NCBI RefSeq assembly: GCF_019711595.1
Contig: NZ_JAIGNR010000001.1
Span: 1,054,001 to 1,118,000, forward strand
DNA from: Qipengyuania sphaerica
GTDB lineage: Bacteria > Pseudomonadota > Alphaproteobacteria > Sphingomonadales > Sphingomonadaceae
Reading direction: 5' to 3'
Length of the DNA stretch: 64,000 nucleotides
Part shown: in pieces, positions 42,888-50,787 of the stretch
How positions within the stretch are numbered: position 1 is the first letter of the stretch
How the letters are laid out: the number at the start of each line of letters is the position of its first letter
The notes under the pieces: model-generated
The model's input: the letters and a program-made list of their open reading frames with translations, nothing else
What the model was told of the DNA's origin: nothing
Database searches by the model: none
Position numbers and translations under genes: made by a program

Positions 42888-43373
42888 ATGCAGGACAAGC
42901 CCGTCACCCTTGCCGCCGTCACCGGTGCGCATGGCGTGGCGGGCGAAGTCCGCCTGAAGCTTTTCGGCGAGGGATTCGAAGCTCTCAAGCCGCACAAAAG
43001 GTTCAACGAGGGTGCATTGACCCTCACCAAGGTTCGCAGCGACAACAAGGGCGGCGCCATCGTGCGTTTTGCTGAGATCGCCGACCGCAATGCAGCCGAA
43101 GCCCTGCGCGGCACTGTGCTGACCGTACCCCGCAGCGCTCTACCCGCGCTGGAAGAGGGCGAATTCTACCATTCCGATCTTTTGGGCCTGCCCGTCGTCA
43201 CCGAAGCCGGGGACGAGGTCGGGAGTGTCTGTGCGGTCGAGAATTTCGGCGCGACCGACATCGTCGAGATCGAAAAGCCCGACGGGAAGAAATTCATGGT
43301 TCCCCTGACCGAGAAGGCCGTCCCTGGTTGGGACAGCGAGAAGCTGACCGTCAGCGCCGATTACGTCGACTAA
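42888..43373 (+). CDS. rimM: Ribosome maturation factor RimM
   Basis: Binds S19 and helps 30S head maturation. The N-terminal RimM barrel ([19 protein letters not shown]) and the PRC-like barrel ([33 protein letters not shown]) are both present. 161 residues. Normally followed at once by trmD; here three unrelated genes intervene. Its stop overlaps that of the convergent reductase gene by four bases. Confidence 0.95.
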   Translation: MQDKPVTLAAVTGAHGVAGEVRLKLFGEGFEALKPHKRFNEGALTLTKVRSDNKGGAIVRFAEIADRNAAEALRGTVLTVPRSALPALEEGEFYHSDLLGLPVVTEAGDEVGSVCAVENFGATDIVEIEKPDGKKFMVPLTEKAVPGWDSEKLTVSADYVD

Positions 43374-44290
43374 CGCCTCAACGGCGTCTTCTCGGCGAGA
43401 TGGTTGCGGATCGTCGTTGCGGCAACCCCGGCCTGGCCCATCGCGTGGCTGATCTGATCCAGCCCCACCACGACATCGCCTGCCGCGAAAAGCCCCGGCA
43501 CGCTGGTCTCGAGATGGTCGTCCACCTCGACGCATCCGTCCTCGCTTACCTTGGCGCCGCAAGATTTCGCCAGTCCCGAACGGATTACCGAGCCGAGCGC
43601 CGGATACATCGAATCGAATGCCATCCGCCCTTCGGCCGTGTCGAAGGCAATCGTATCGCCCTCGATCGCGAAATCGCCGCACGGCCCTGCCACACGCTTG
43701 ATTCCGGCCGCATCGAGCGCCTTGCTGCAGGCCTCGCTCAAATCGTGGTCGCCTTGCGGGGAGACGAGCGTAAGGTCCTTCGTATAGGTGCGGACGAACT
43801 GCGCCTCCGCCGTCCCGTGGTCGCTCGTCCCGATGACAGCAACCTTCTTGTCGGTCACCTCGTAGCCATCGCACACCGGGCAATAGCGGATGAGTCCGCG
43901 TGACAGGGCCTCGTCGTGCAGCTGGTCCTCGATTCCTTCGGGCCGGTTGTTCACCACGCCTGTCGCCAGAAGGATCGTGCGCGCGCGATAGGTCTCGTCG
44001 CCGCAGGTCACGGTGAAGCACTCGTCGGGCTTGGTGAGATCGGTCACGCGTTTGGGTTCTCGCTGCGCCCCGTATTCGGCGGCCTGTTCCCGCATGCGGT
44101 CGAGCAGTTCGTTGCCGCTTATGCCATGAGGGAAGCCAGCGTGGTTGTGGCTGGTCGGAATCCAGCTCGCCCGGCTCGTCCCGCAGTCGAACATGCGGAT
44201 CTTCAGGTAATAACGCGCGAGGTAGATCGCAGCGGTCAGCCCTGCCGGACCCGCCCCGACGATGATGCAGTCGTCCAATTCTTCGCTCAT
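43370..44290 (-). CDS. Thioredoxin-reductase-like NAD(P)/FAD oxidoreductase
   Basis: A 306-residue flavoprotein with FAD motif [15 protein letters not shown] at residues 12-26, a redox-type C137-PV-C140 in [11 protein letters not shown], and a C-terminal FAD block GLFAAGDVV. The second nucleotide site reads [10 protein letters not shown] where thioredoxin reductases have GGGDSA, so the cofactor or partner may differ. It lies on the minus strand inside the rpsP-rimM-trmD group. I would not call it trxB without testing. Confidence 0.85.
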   Translation of the reverse strand: MSEELDDCIIVGAGPAGLTAAIYLARYYLKIRMFDCGTSRASWIPTSHNHAGFPHGISGNELLDRMREQAAEYGAQREPKRVTDLTKPDECFTVTCGDETYRARTILLATGVVNNRPEGIEDQLHDEALSRGLIRYCPVCDGYEVTDKKVAVIGTSDHGTAEAQFVRTYTKDLTLVSPQGDHDLSEACSKALDAAGIKRVAGPCGDFAIEGDTIAFDTAEGRMAFDSMYPALGSVIRSGLAKSCGAKVSEDGCVEVDDHLETSVPGLFAAGDVVVGLDQISHAMGQAGVAATTIRNHLAEKTPLRR

Positions 44291-44347
44291 TGCGGATGAA
44301 CGCGCGGGATGGCCATTCGGTGCCGCCCGCGCTAACCGCTTGGCCCC

Positions 44348-45301
44348 ATGAGCAAGCTCAACGTTGCGATAGTCCAGGCCGCACCCATCCCGCTCGCCAT
44401 CGGCGACGGGATCGAGAAGGCCGTGCGCCTGGCGCGCGAGGCGGTGGAGGACGGGGCGCAGCTGGTCGCTTTCGGCGAGACATTTCTCGGCGGCTATCCG
44501 CTGTGGCTCGACGAGGCGCCCGGCGCGGCGCTGTGGGACCATCCCGGCACGAAGGCGCTGCACCGTATCCTGCTCGAACAGGCGGTGGTGGCGAATGACG
44601 AGCGGCTGCTGCCCTTGCAGGAGCTGTGCGACGAAAGCGGCGCGGTCATCAGTATCGGCGCGCATGAGCGGGTGCGGCAGAGCCTCTACAACAACCAGAT
44701 GACCTTCCGGCCCGGCCTGCCGGTGCTCGACCATCGCAAGCTGGTGCCGACGCATGGCGAGCGGCTCGTCTGGATGCGCGGCGACGGCTCAACGCTCGGC
44801 GTGCACCAGGCGGAGTGGGGCAAGGTCGGCAGCCTGATCTGCTGGGAGCACTGGATGCCCTTGGCCCGCGCGGCGATGCACAACCTCGGCGAGAGCGTCC
44901 ATGTCGCATGCTGGCCGACCGTGCGCGAGGAATACGCGCTCGCATCGCGGCATTATGCGATGGAGGGCCGCTGCTTCGTGCTGGCGGCAGGACTGGTGCA
45001 GGCGAAGGAAGACCTGTTCGACGGGTTGGAGCGTGCGGGCGGCGATGCTCCTGCGAGGGAGTTGATCGAGGCGATCGAAGGCGACGCGCTTAATCGTGGA
45101 GGTTCGATCATAATCGCGCCCGATGCGCGGATCGTGGCGCTGGCGGGCGAGGGCGAAGAGATTTTGCATGCCGAGCTTGATCTAAGCGAGATCGGTCAGG
45201 GGCTGGCGAGCCTCGATACTGATGGGCATTATTCGCGGCCCGATGTGTTCGAGTTAACTGTCGACCGGAAACCCAAAGGAGGGGTCACGTGGGCGAATTG
45301 A
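44348..45301 (+). CDS. Nitrilase-family carbon-nitrogen hydrolase
   Basis: A 317-residue nitrilase-superfamily protein with the full catalytic triad: Glu44 ([10 protein letters not shown]), Lys131 ([10 protein letters not shown]) and Cys165 (ICWEHWMP). The GYP-x-W after the Glu and [13 protein letters not shown] after the Cys are the marks of branch 1, true nitrilases and cyanide-type hydrolases. Substrate unknown. It is coupled to the next gene by overlap and lies between rimM and trmD. Confidence 0.92.
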   Translation: MSKLNVAIVQAAPIPLAIGDGIEKAVRLAREAVEDGAQLVAFGETFLGGYPLWLDEAPGAALWDHPGTKALHRILLEQAVVANDERLLPLQELCDESGAVISIGAHERVRQSLYNNQMTFRPGLPVLDHRKLVPTHGERLVWMRGDGSTLGVHQAEWGKVGSLICWEHWMPLARAAMHNLGESVHVACWPTVREEYALASRHYAMEGRCFVLAAGLVQAKEDLFDGLERAGGDAPARELIEAIEGDALNRGGSIIIAPDARIVALAGEGEEILHAELDLSEIGQGLASLDTDGHYSRPDVFELTVDRKPKGGVTWAN

Positions 45302-45633
45302 GTTGGGGAATTGTCATTCTGGCTGGCCTGGCCCTTGCGGGACTGACAGTCGTGCTGGGCGTGTACTGCGGTGTTGCCTTGCTGGTGTCGGCCGGGCTCA
45401 GAAGCATCCGGCCCCAGTCCAGTGCCCGATGGGTCTCCCTGTTGGGCTCATCACTTCTGCCCGTCCTCAGCGTGATCCTGTTCATCGCGGCCTTCTCGAC
45501 TGCGCTGGAACCCGATTTTCGCGGTCCCGAGGTCCTCGGCATCGCCATCGTGGGTATCCTAGCCACGTTTTCGGTAATCGTTGGCTGGCCGCTTAGCTAT
45601 TTCGTGGCACACCGAGTCATGGCCCGATGTTGA
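45289..45633 (+). CDS. Small membrane protein, unknown
   Basis: A 114-residue protein with three hydrophobic segments (about residues 6-35, 50-70 and 82-105). It begins with GTG at 45289 inside the nitrilase gene, with a strong AGGAGG just upstream, so it is very likely expressed with the nitrilase. I do not recognise a family. It ends 13 bases before trmD. Confidence 0.7.
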   Translation: MGELSWGIVILAGLALAGLTVVLGVYCGVALLVSAGLRSIRPQSSARWVSLLGSSLLPVLSVILFIAAFSTALEPDFRGPEVLGIAIVGILATFSVIVGWPLSYFVAHRVMARC

Positions 45634-45646
45634 TCGCTTTGCTCCG

Positions 45647-46468
45647 ATGACCTTCGCTGCCACCATCCTCACCCTCTTCCCCGAGATGTTTCCCGGGCCG
45701 CTGGGCTTGTCGCTTGCGGGCAAGGCGCTCGAGCGGGGGGACTGGTCGTGCGAAACCGTCCAGATCCGCGATTTTGCTACGGACAAGCATCGTACTGTCG
45801 ATGATACGCCGGCTGGTGGCGGGGCCGGAATGGTGCTCAAGGCCGATGTGCTGGGGCGGGCGCTGGAGCATGTGGTTCAAAAGCCCTCTCCCCTTCAGGT
45901 GGGAGGGTTGGGAGGGGGGCATGCGCCAGGCCAGCCCCTCCCCCAAACCCCCTCCCCTGAAGGAGAGGGGGCTTTTCCTGTTCCCATCCTTGCCATGACG
46001 CCGCGAGGGAAGCCCATAACGCAGGCGCGTATTCGCGAGATCGCGGCTGGCCCCGGTGTTGCCATACTGTGCGGGCGTTTCGAAGGCTTCGACGAGCGTA
46101 TTTTCGAGGCTTTCCCGCAGATCGAAGAGGTCAGCCTTGCCGACATCGTCCTGTCGGGCGGAGAGACCGCTGCAATCGCCATACTCGACGCTTGCATTCG
46201 GCTGCTTCCCGGAGTAATGGGCGCGCCCGATAGCGGAGTCGAAGAGTCCTACGAGAACGGCCTCATCGAATATCCGCAATACACCCGACCTCAGGAATGG
46301 GAAGGGCGCACGATTCCTGAAGTGCTGCGATCGGGGGATCATGCGAAAATCGCTGCTTGGCGCAAGGCAAGGAGCGAGGAAGACACACGGTTACGCAGGC
46401 CGGACCTTTGGGATCGCTATAGTGGCGATCGGGACCAGTCTGCCTCTGGCGCGCGGCATGAAAAGTAG
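45647..46468 (+). CDS. trmD: tRNA (guanine-N1)-methyltransferase with in-frame palindromic insert
   Basis: Makes m1G37 in tRNAs, which prevents frameshifting. The SPOUT parts are present: [19 protein letters not shown] at residues 51-69 and [16 protein letters not shown] after residue 135. Between EHV (residue 76) and [11 protein letters not shown] (113) the family normally has only a few residues; here residues 78-110 are encoded by a 99-base palindrome. Without these 33 residues the protein would be 240, the usual size. The insert is multiple-of-three and open. Start ATG at 45647; rplS follows. Confidence 0.95.
   Translation: MTFAATILTLFPEMFPGPLGLSLAGKALERGDWSCETVQIRDFATDKHRTVDDTPAGGGAGMVLKADVLGRALEHVVQKPSPLQVGGLGGGHAPGQPLPQTPSPEGEGAFPVPILAMTPRGKPITQARIREIAAGPGVAILCGRFEGFDERIFEAFPQIEEVSLADIVLSGGETAAIAILDACIRLLPGVMGAPDSGVEESYENGLIEYPQYTRPQEWEGRTIPEVLRSGDHAKIAAWRKARSEEDTRLRRPDLWDRYSGDRDQSASGARHEK
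45879..45977 (+). repeat. Palindromic repeat element inserted in trmD
   Basis: A 99-base imperfect palindrome. It starts AAAAGCCCTCTCCCCTTCAG and its reverse complement starts AAAAGCCCCCTCTCCTTCAG; the arms of about 40 bases are separated by about 18. It is Pro/Gly-coding in the trmD frame. The sequence style is that of the short G/C-rich intergenic palindromes of sphingomonads. No second copy is in the window. Confidence 0.85.
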
Positions 46469-46480
46469 GAAGACCAGGCC

Positions 46481-46849
46481 ATGAACCTGATCCAGCAGCT
46501 CGAAGCCGAAGCTATCGAAAACCTCGGCAAGGACATTCCCGAATTCCGCGCAGGCGATACCGTCCGCGTCGGCGTAAAGGTGGTCGAAGGCACCCGCGAG
46601 CGTGTCCAGAATTTCGAAGGCGTTGTCATTGCCCGCTCGAACCGCGGCATGGGCAGCAACTTCACCGTCCGCAAGCTTTCGTTCGGTGAAGGCGTGGAAC
46701 GCGTGTTCCCGCTGTATTCGCCGATCGTCGACAGCATCACCGTGGTCCGCCGCGGCGTTGTGCGTCGTGCGAAGCTTTACTACCTGCGCGGCCGCACCGG
46801 CAAGCGCGCGCGTATCGCGGAACGCCGCGACAACGCGCCCAAGGCGTAA
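46481..46849 (+). CDS. rplS: 50S ribosomal protein L19
   Basis: A 122-residue bridge protein of the large subunit, with [35 protein letters not shown] and [29 protein letters not shown] sequence. It follows trmD by twelve bases and is ended by a strong terminator. Confidence 0.98.
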   Translation: MNLIQQLEAEAIENLGKDIPEFRAGDTVRVGVKVVEGTRERVQNFEGVVIARSNRGMGSNFTVRKLSFGEGVERVFPLYSPIVDSITVVRRGVVRRAKLYYLRGRTGKRARIAERRDNAPKA

Positions 46850-46872
46850 GGCTCTCGCAACAGCGAACAAGG

Positions 46873-46900
46873 AAGGGCGGTCCGATCGGGCCGCCCTTTT
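46873..46900 (+). terminator. Rho-independent terminator of rplS
   Basis: Stem AAGGGCGG...CCGCCCTT around TCCGATCGGG, followed by TTTT, 23 bases past the rplS stop. Confidence 0.9.
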
Positions 46901-46931
46901 CGATTCGGGGCTCTACATTCCGGGCAAAAGT

Positions 46932-46961
46932 AAGGGCGATGCTCCTGAAAGCACCGCCCTT
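46932..46961. terminator. Second hairpin, terminator-like
   Basis: A 12-bp stem (46932-46943 with 46950-46961, one A-C mismatch) around CCTGAA. It shares AAGGGCG/CGCCCTT with the terminator just before it. On the plus strand no T-run follows; on the minus strand ACTTTTG follows, so it could stop antisense transcription. Confidence 0.55.
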
Positions 46962-46996
46962 GTCACGTGGGGATCATGATGAGCCGAAATTGGCCC

Positions 46997-47052
46997 GGTC
47001 TTGATGTCACGGGGAGGCCTGTGAGCCGGAGTGGCCGCCCGGTGACAAGACC
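46997..47052. repeat. Long inverted repeat upstream of asd
   Basis: Left arm 46997-47019 (GGTCTTG, a 2-base bulge, then GTCACGGGGAGGCC) and right arm 47033-47052 (GGCCGCCCGGTGACAAGACC), loop 13 bases. Two mismatches. It would form a stable RNA stem or could be a short palindromic element. Confidence 0.7.
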
Positions 47053-47138
47053 AGTTTCTGACAGCAGCTCCTTAAGGGAATTTAAGGAGACGCGCTTAAC
47101 CCGAAATTAGGCATAAAAACTTGCGGAGGGTGATCGGC

Positions 47139-47210
47139 ATGTGGGGCCTAAAGCCGGCCTTCATGCGTATCACGAAGGGCTCGCATTGCGCTTTGGCGCA
47201 TCGTCGCTAG
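47139..47210 (+). CDS. Possible 23-residue leader peptide before asd
   Basis: An ATG at 47139 has GGAGGG eight bases upstream, the best ribosome site in the region, and opens a 23-residue frame MWGLKPAFMRITKG and on, with a stop 32 bases before asd. It holds two Lys, one Thr and two Met, products of the Asd pathway, but not in a run, so attenuation is only a weak idea. It could equally be chance. Confidence 0.3.
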   Translation: MWGLKPAFMRITKGSHCALAHRR

Positions 47211-47242
47211 ATGGGGCGCGCAAGTTTATTGGAGACGTTGAA

Positions 47243-48268
47243 TTGGGTTATCGTGTTGCCGTAGTCGGTGCGACCGGGAATGTCGGGCGCGAAATGATGC
47301 AGGTCCTCGCCGAGCGCGAGTTTCCCTGCGACGAGGTGGCTGCTGTCGCGAGTTCGCGTTCGCATGGTACCGAGGTCGAATTCGGCGACACGGGCAAGAT
47401 GCTCAAGTGCAAGAACATCGAGCATTTCGACTGGTCGGGCTGGGATATCGCCCTGTTCGCGGCGGGTAGCGGACCGGCAAAGGAATATGCGCCCAAGGCC
47501 GCGGCAGCAGGCTGCGTCGTGATCGACAACAGCTCGCTCTACCGGATGGACCCGGACGTGCCGCTGATCGTGCCCGAAGTGAACCCGGATGCGATTCACG
47601 ACTACAAGAAGCGTAACATCATCGCGAACCCCAATTGTTCGACTGCGCAATTGGTGGTGGCGCTGAAGCCGCTCCACGATGCTGCCAAGATCAAGCGCGT
47701 GGTCGTCTCCACCTACCAGTCGGTTTCCGGCGCGGGCAAGGCGGGCATGGACGAGCTGTTCCAGCAGAGCCGCGCGATTTTCGTCGGCGATCCGATCGAG
47801 CCGGTGAAGTTCACCAAGCAGATCGCCTTCAACGTCATCCCGCACATCGATGTCTTCATGGACGACGGCTCGACCAAGGAAGAGTGGAAGATGGTGGTCG
47901 AGACCAAGAAGATCCTCGATCCCAAAATCAAATTGAACGCCACCTGCGTGCGCGTGCCGGTCTTCGTCGGCCATTCCGAAGCGGTGAACATCGAGTTCGA
48001 GAACGAACTCAGTGCAGAACAGGCACAGGAGATCCTGCGCGAGGCGCCGGGCATCATGCTGATCGATAAGCGCGAGGACGAGGGCTACATCACGCCTGTC
48101 GAAAGCGCGGGCGACAGCGCCACCTATATCAGCCGCGTGCGCGACGACCCCACGGTGGACAACGGCATTACCCTCTGGTGCGTGTCGGATAACCTTCGCA
48201 AGGGCGCAGCACTGAATGCCGTGCAGATCGCGGAACTCCTCGGGCGCGAGTGCCTTAAGAAGGGATGA
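47243..48268 (+). CDS. asd: Aspartate-semialdehyde dehydrogenase
   Basis: Makes aspartate semialdehyde for lysine, diaminopimelate, threonine and methionine. NADP motif GATGNVG near residues 9-15, catalytic Cys132 in NPNCSTAQ, and the conserved SVSGAGKAGMDEL. I place the start at the TTG at 47243 (GYRVAVVGATG), with GGAG eight bases upstream; a GTG-started longer frame from 47141 has no family similarity. 341 residues. Confidence 0.96.
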   Translation: MGYRVAVVGATGNVGREMMQVLAEREFPCDEVAAVASSRSHGTEVEFGDTGKMLKCKNIEHFDWSGWDIALFAAGSGPAKEYAPKAAAAGCVVIDNSSLYRMDPDVPLIVPEVNPDAIHDYKKRNIIANPNCSTAQLVVALKPLHDAAKIKRVVVSTYQSVSGAGKAGMDELFQQSRAIFVGDPIEPVKFTKQIAFNVIPHIDVFMDDGSTKEEWKMVVETKKILDPKIKLNATCVRVPVFVGHSEAVNIEFENELSAEQAQEILREAPGIMLIDKREDEGYITPVESAGDSATYISRVRDDPTVDNGITLWCVSDNLRKGAALNAVQIAELLGRECLKKG

Positions 48269-48849
48269 TCAAAAAGACATTCCTGTTCGCTCTCCCGTTT
48301 GCCCTTGCTGCATGCGGAGGTGCGAGCGAAGACGCGCCGCCATCCGAAGCGACCGAGACGATCGATCCGGCCGCAATGGTCGACCGCGATTCCAAGGTGC
48401 AGGAAATCGCCGATACGCTCCTCGTCGTCGATGCCAATGGCGTCGGCGCGATGGGTTCGCCCGTCTTCCGTTTCGGTACTGCCCGCGCAGAGGTCGATGC
48501 GGGTCTGGCAAAGGCTTTCGGCAACGAAGGCGAGCAGGGCGAAAACTCCGAATGCGGAGCGGGGCCGATGCAGTTCAGCACTTACGGCCCGCTCAAGGTG
48601 GCATACCAGGACGGCAAACTGGCAGGCTGGTTCCTCCGTGCTGGCGCCGAGGTCGCGACCAGTGACGGCGTGCAGCCGGGGACCACGCCCTTCGCCTTGC
48701 TCAAGGGCGAACGGCAGGTGCGCGAGATCGACTCCAGCCTGCCGGGCGAATTCCAGTATACGAGCGCGGATTACGGGACGATCGGCGGCTTTACCGAGGA
48801 CGGAGAAGTCACCTCGCTCTTTGCCGGAATGACCTGCTTCTTCCGTTAG
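48265..48849 (+). CDS. Putative lipoprotein, unknown
   Basis: A 194-residue protein with a lipoprotein signal peptide (lipobox LAAC, Cys17) and a Ser/Glu/Pro linker before the mature domain. The rest is a soluble, mixed-charge domain with two Cys. I recognise no family. It starts inside the asd stop (ATGA), so it is coupled to asd. Confidence 0.75.
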   Translation: MIKKTFLFALPFALAACGGASEDAPPSEATETIDPAAMVDRDSKVQEIADTLLVVDANGVGAMGSPVFRFGTARAEVDAGLAKAFGNEGEQGENSECGAGPMQFSTYGPLKVAYQDGKLAGWFLRAGAEVATSDGVQPGTTPFALLKGERQVREIDSSLPGEFQYTSADYGTIGGFTEDGEVTSLFAGMTCFFR

Positions 48850-48874
48850 GCCCGATGGGCTGTATAACGCGGGC

Positions 48875-49522
48875 ATGACCCTGACCGCAGAGCTCTATTT
48901 CAGCTTCCGCTCGCCCTACAGCTATCTGTCGGTAGGCCGCTACCGTGCGATGGCGGAGGAATACGACCTCAATATCGCGCTTCGCCCGGTCTATCCGCTC
49001 GCCATCCGGCAGCCCGATTTCTTCGAGCGCAACCATCCCAACTGGATCGGCTACACCATGCGCGACATGATCCGCGTGGCGCAGTTCCACGGGATACCCT
49101 TCGGCGTGCCGCGTCCCGATCCGATCATCCAGGACATGATGACGCGCGAGATAGCCGCGGACCAGCCCTATATCCGCCGCGTGACGCGCATGGGGCAGTC
49201 AGCGGCAAGGCGCGGGGCGGGACTGGTTTTCGCCGCAGAGGCGGGCCGCATGATCTGGGGCGGGCAGGAAGGCTGGCACGAGAACGGCCATCTGGAACGC
49301 GCCATCGAGGCAGCGGGCCTGGGCGTCGAGGAAATCATCGCCGAAGTGCAGTCCGAGGGCGAGGAACTCGACGCGGAAATCGCCGCCAACCAGGAAGCGC
49401 TCGAGAAGGCGGGCCATTGGGGCGTGCCGACCCTTGTCTTCGACGGCGAGCCCTTCTTCGGGCAGGACAGGATCGACATGGTGAAATGGCGTATGGAGCA
49501 GAATGGGTTGGTGAAGCGATGA
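48875..49522 (+). CDS. 2-hydroxychromene-2-carboxylate isomerase-like (DsbA/kappa-GST family)
   Basis: A 215-residue thioredoxin-fold protein with YFSFRSPYSYLS at residues 8-19; the Ser13 in SPYSY matches the glutathione-activating Ser of kappa-class GST and HCCA isomerase. WGVPTLVFDGEPFFGQDRIDMV near the end is the cis-Pro region. It likely uses glutathione; the true substrate is unknown. It overlaps the next gene by four bases. Confidence 0.87.
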   Translation: MTLTAELYFSFRSPYSYLSVGRYRAMAEEYDLNIALRPVYPLAIRQPDFFERNHPNWIGYTMRDMIRVAQFHGIPFGVPRPDPIIQDMMTREIAADQPYIRRVTRMGQSAARRGAGLVFAAEAGRMIWGGQEGWHENGHLERAIEAAGLGVEEIIAEVQSEGEELDAEIAANQEALEKAGHWGVPTLVFDGEPFFGQDRIDMVKWRMEQNGLVKR

Positions 49523-49968
49523 GCGCGAAAGTCACCAAAACCAGGGGCTGCCAGTGCGGCAAGGTCCGCTACACCGCGCAGATCGATCCCTCGCAGGCCT
49601 ATCTTTGCCATTGCCGTATGTGCCAGCGCGCTACGGGGGGAGTGGCAGCCGCCTTCATCGGACTGCCCAAGACGGATATCGAATGGGAAAGCGGTCCCGA
49701 CTGGTTCGAGAGTTCTCCCATCGCGCGGCGGCCCTTTTGCAGCCATTGCGGTACTCCGCTCGGTTTTGCCTTCAATGAGGGCGAGAACATGGACATAACC
49801 GTAGGCAGTCTCGACGAGCCGTATGGGATCGAACCACACTGGCATTTCGGAGCGGAGAAGATCCACGAGAGCTGGATCGATACCTCGGCATTGCCGCGCA
49901 AAAAGCTGACCGACTACGCGCCGCTCGTCGAAAAGTGGGAGCAGGCGACCGGATCGATACCCGAATGA
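49519..49968 (+). CDS. GFA-family protein (glutathione-dependent formaldehyde-activating type)
   Basis: A 149-residue CENP-V/GFA fold protein with the Cys clusters GCQCGKVRY, CHCRMCQRATGG and FCSHCGTPLGF that bind zinc. Members share the fold of formaldehyde-activating enzyme, but most have no proven activity. Start ATG at 49519 in the overlap with the previous gene. Next to another glutathione-linked gene. Confidence 0.9.
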   Translation: MSAKVTKTRGCQCGKVRYTAQIDPSQAYLCHCRMCQRATGGVAAAFIGLPKTDIEWESGPDWFESSPIARRPFCSHCGTPLGFAFNEGENMDITVGSLDEPYGIEPHWHFGAEKIHESWIDTSALPRKKLTDYAPLVEKWEQATGSIPE

Positions 49969-50720
49969 CCACCGAATTTTTTGAATCCTTCGACGGCACG
50001 CGCCTTGCGCTGCACCGCACCGGCTCCGGTCGTCCGTTGGTCCTGCTTCACGGCCTTTTCTCCAGTGCCGAAATGAACTGGATCAAATGGGGGCATGACA
50101 AGCGGATCGCAGAGCTGGGCTATGAGGTCCTGATGCTGGACTTCCGCGTCCACGGCGAAAGCGATGCGCCCGAGGACGCCGGGTCCTATCCTCAAAACGT
50201 CCTAGTCCGTGATGTAGCGGCGCTTGTCGAACATCTGGCGCTGGAAGATTACGACCTCGGCGGGTTTTCGCTGGGAGCGCGCACTTCGCTGCTTGCAGCC
50301 GCGCATGGTGTGCTCGAGCCGGCCCGGCTGATAGTCGGCGGCATGGGTACCGCTGGCCTTGGGGAATGGGGCAAGCGCAGCGCGTTTTTCAAGCGAGTGA
50401 TCGATGAATTCGAGAACATCCCGCGCGGCGACCCGGCCTACTTCTCGATGCAGTTCCTCAAGTCACAGGGCGTGAACCGCGTGGCAGCACGGCTGCTGCT
50501 CGACACCATGCCCGACGTCGACCTTGCGATGCTGCCCAATGTAACCATGCCCACGCTGGTCGTTTGCGGCGATGAAGACCGCGACAATGGCTCGGCAGAG
50601 GAACTGGCAGCGCTCTTGCCGGACGCCACATTCGCCGAAGTTCCCGGCACGCATATGGGAAGCGTCACCAAGCCCGATCTTGGTCAGGCAATGGCCGATT
50701 GGCTTGGCGATCCCGCTTGA
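49965..50720 (+). CDS. Alpha/beta hydrolase
   Basis: A 251-residue hydrolase with the oxyanion stretch VLLHGLFSS, nucleophile elbow GGFSLGA (Ser102), an acid in VVCGDEDRDNGS and His in PGTHMGS. Substrate unknown. It starts in the stop of the GFA gene (ATGA). Confidence 0.92.
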   Translation: MTTEFFESFDGTRLALHRTGSGRPLVLLHGLFSSAEMNWIKWGHDKRIAELGYEVLMLDFRVHGESDAPEDAGSYPQNVLVRDVAALVEHLALEDYDLGGFSLGARTSLLAAAHGVLEPARLIVGGMGTAGLGEWGKRSAFFKRVIDEFENIPRGDPAYFSMQFLKSQGVNRVAARLLLDTMPDVDLAMLPNVTMPTLVVCGDEDRDNGSAEELAALLPDATFAEVPGTHMGSVTKPDLGQAMADWLGDPA

Positions 50721-50787
50721 TTCCGAGCGCGCGCGGGTGCAATCGGGCGCCAGCCAGAAAAATCATTCCCTTAGGGAGAGAATTAGA

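Larger units (their letters stand above)
46850..47242. other. 393-base gap between rplS and asd
   Basis: The only gene-free stretch over 300 bases. It holds the rplS terminator, two further strong hairpins, a CCTTAA/TTAAGG inverted repeat (47070-47087) and a 23-codon reading frame with a good ribosome site. An ATG-started 46-codon frame from about 46978 is also open but has no ribosome site. Confidence 0.8.

Noticed and set aside
46978..47110. 46-codon open frame beginning with two ATGs after rplS
   Set aside because: No ribosome site, and it spans the long inverted repeat; composition looks random.
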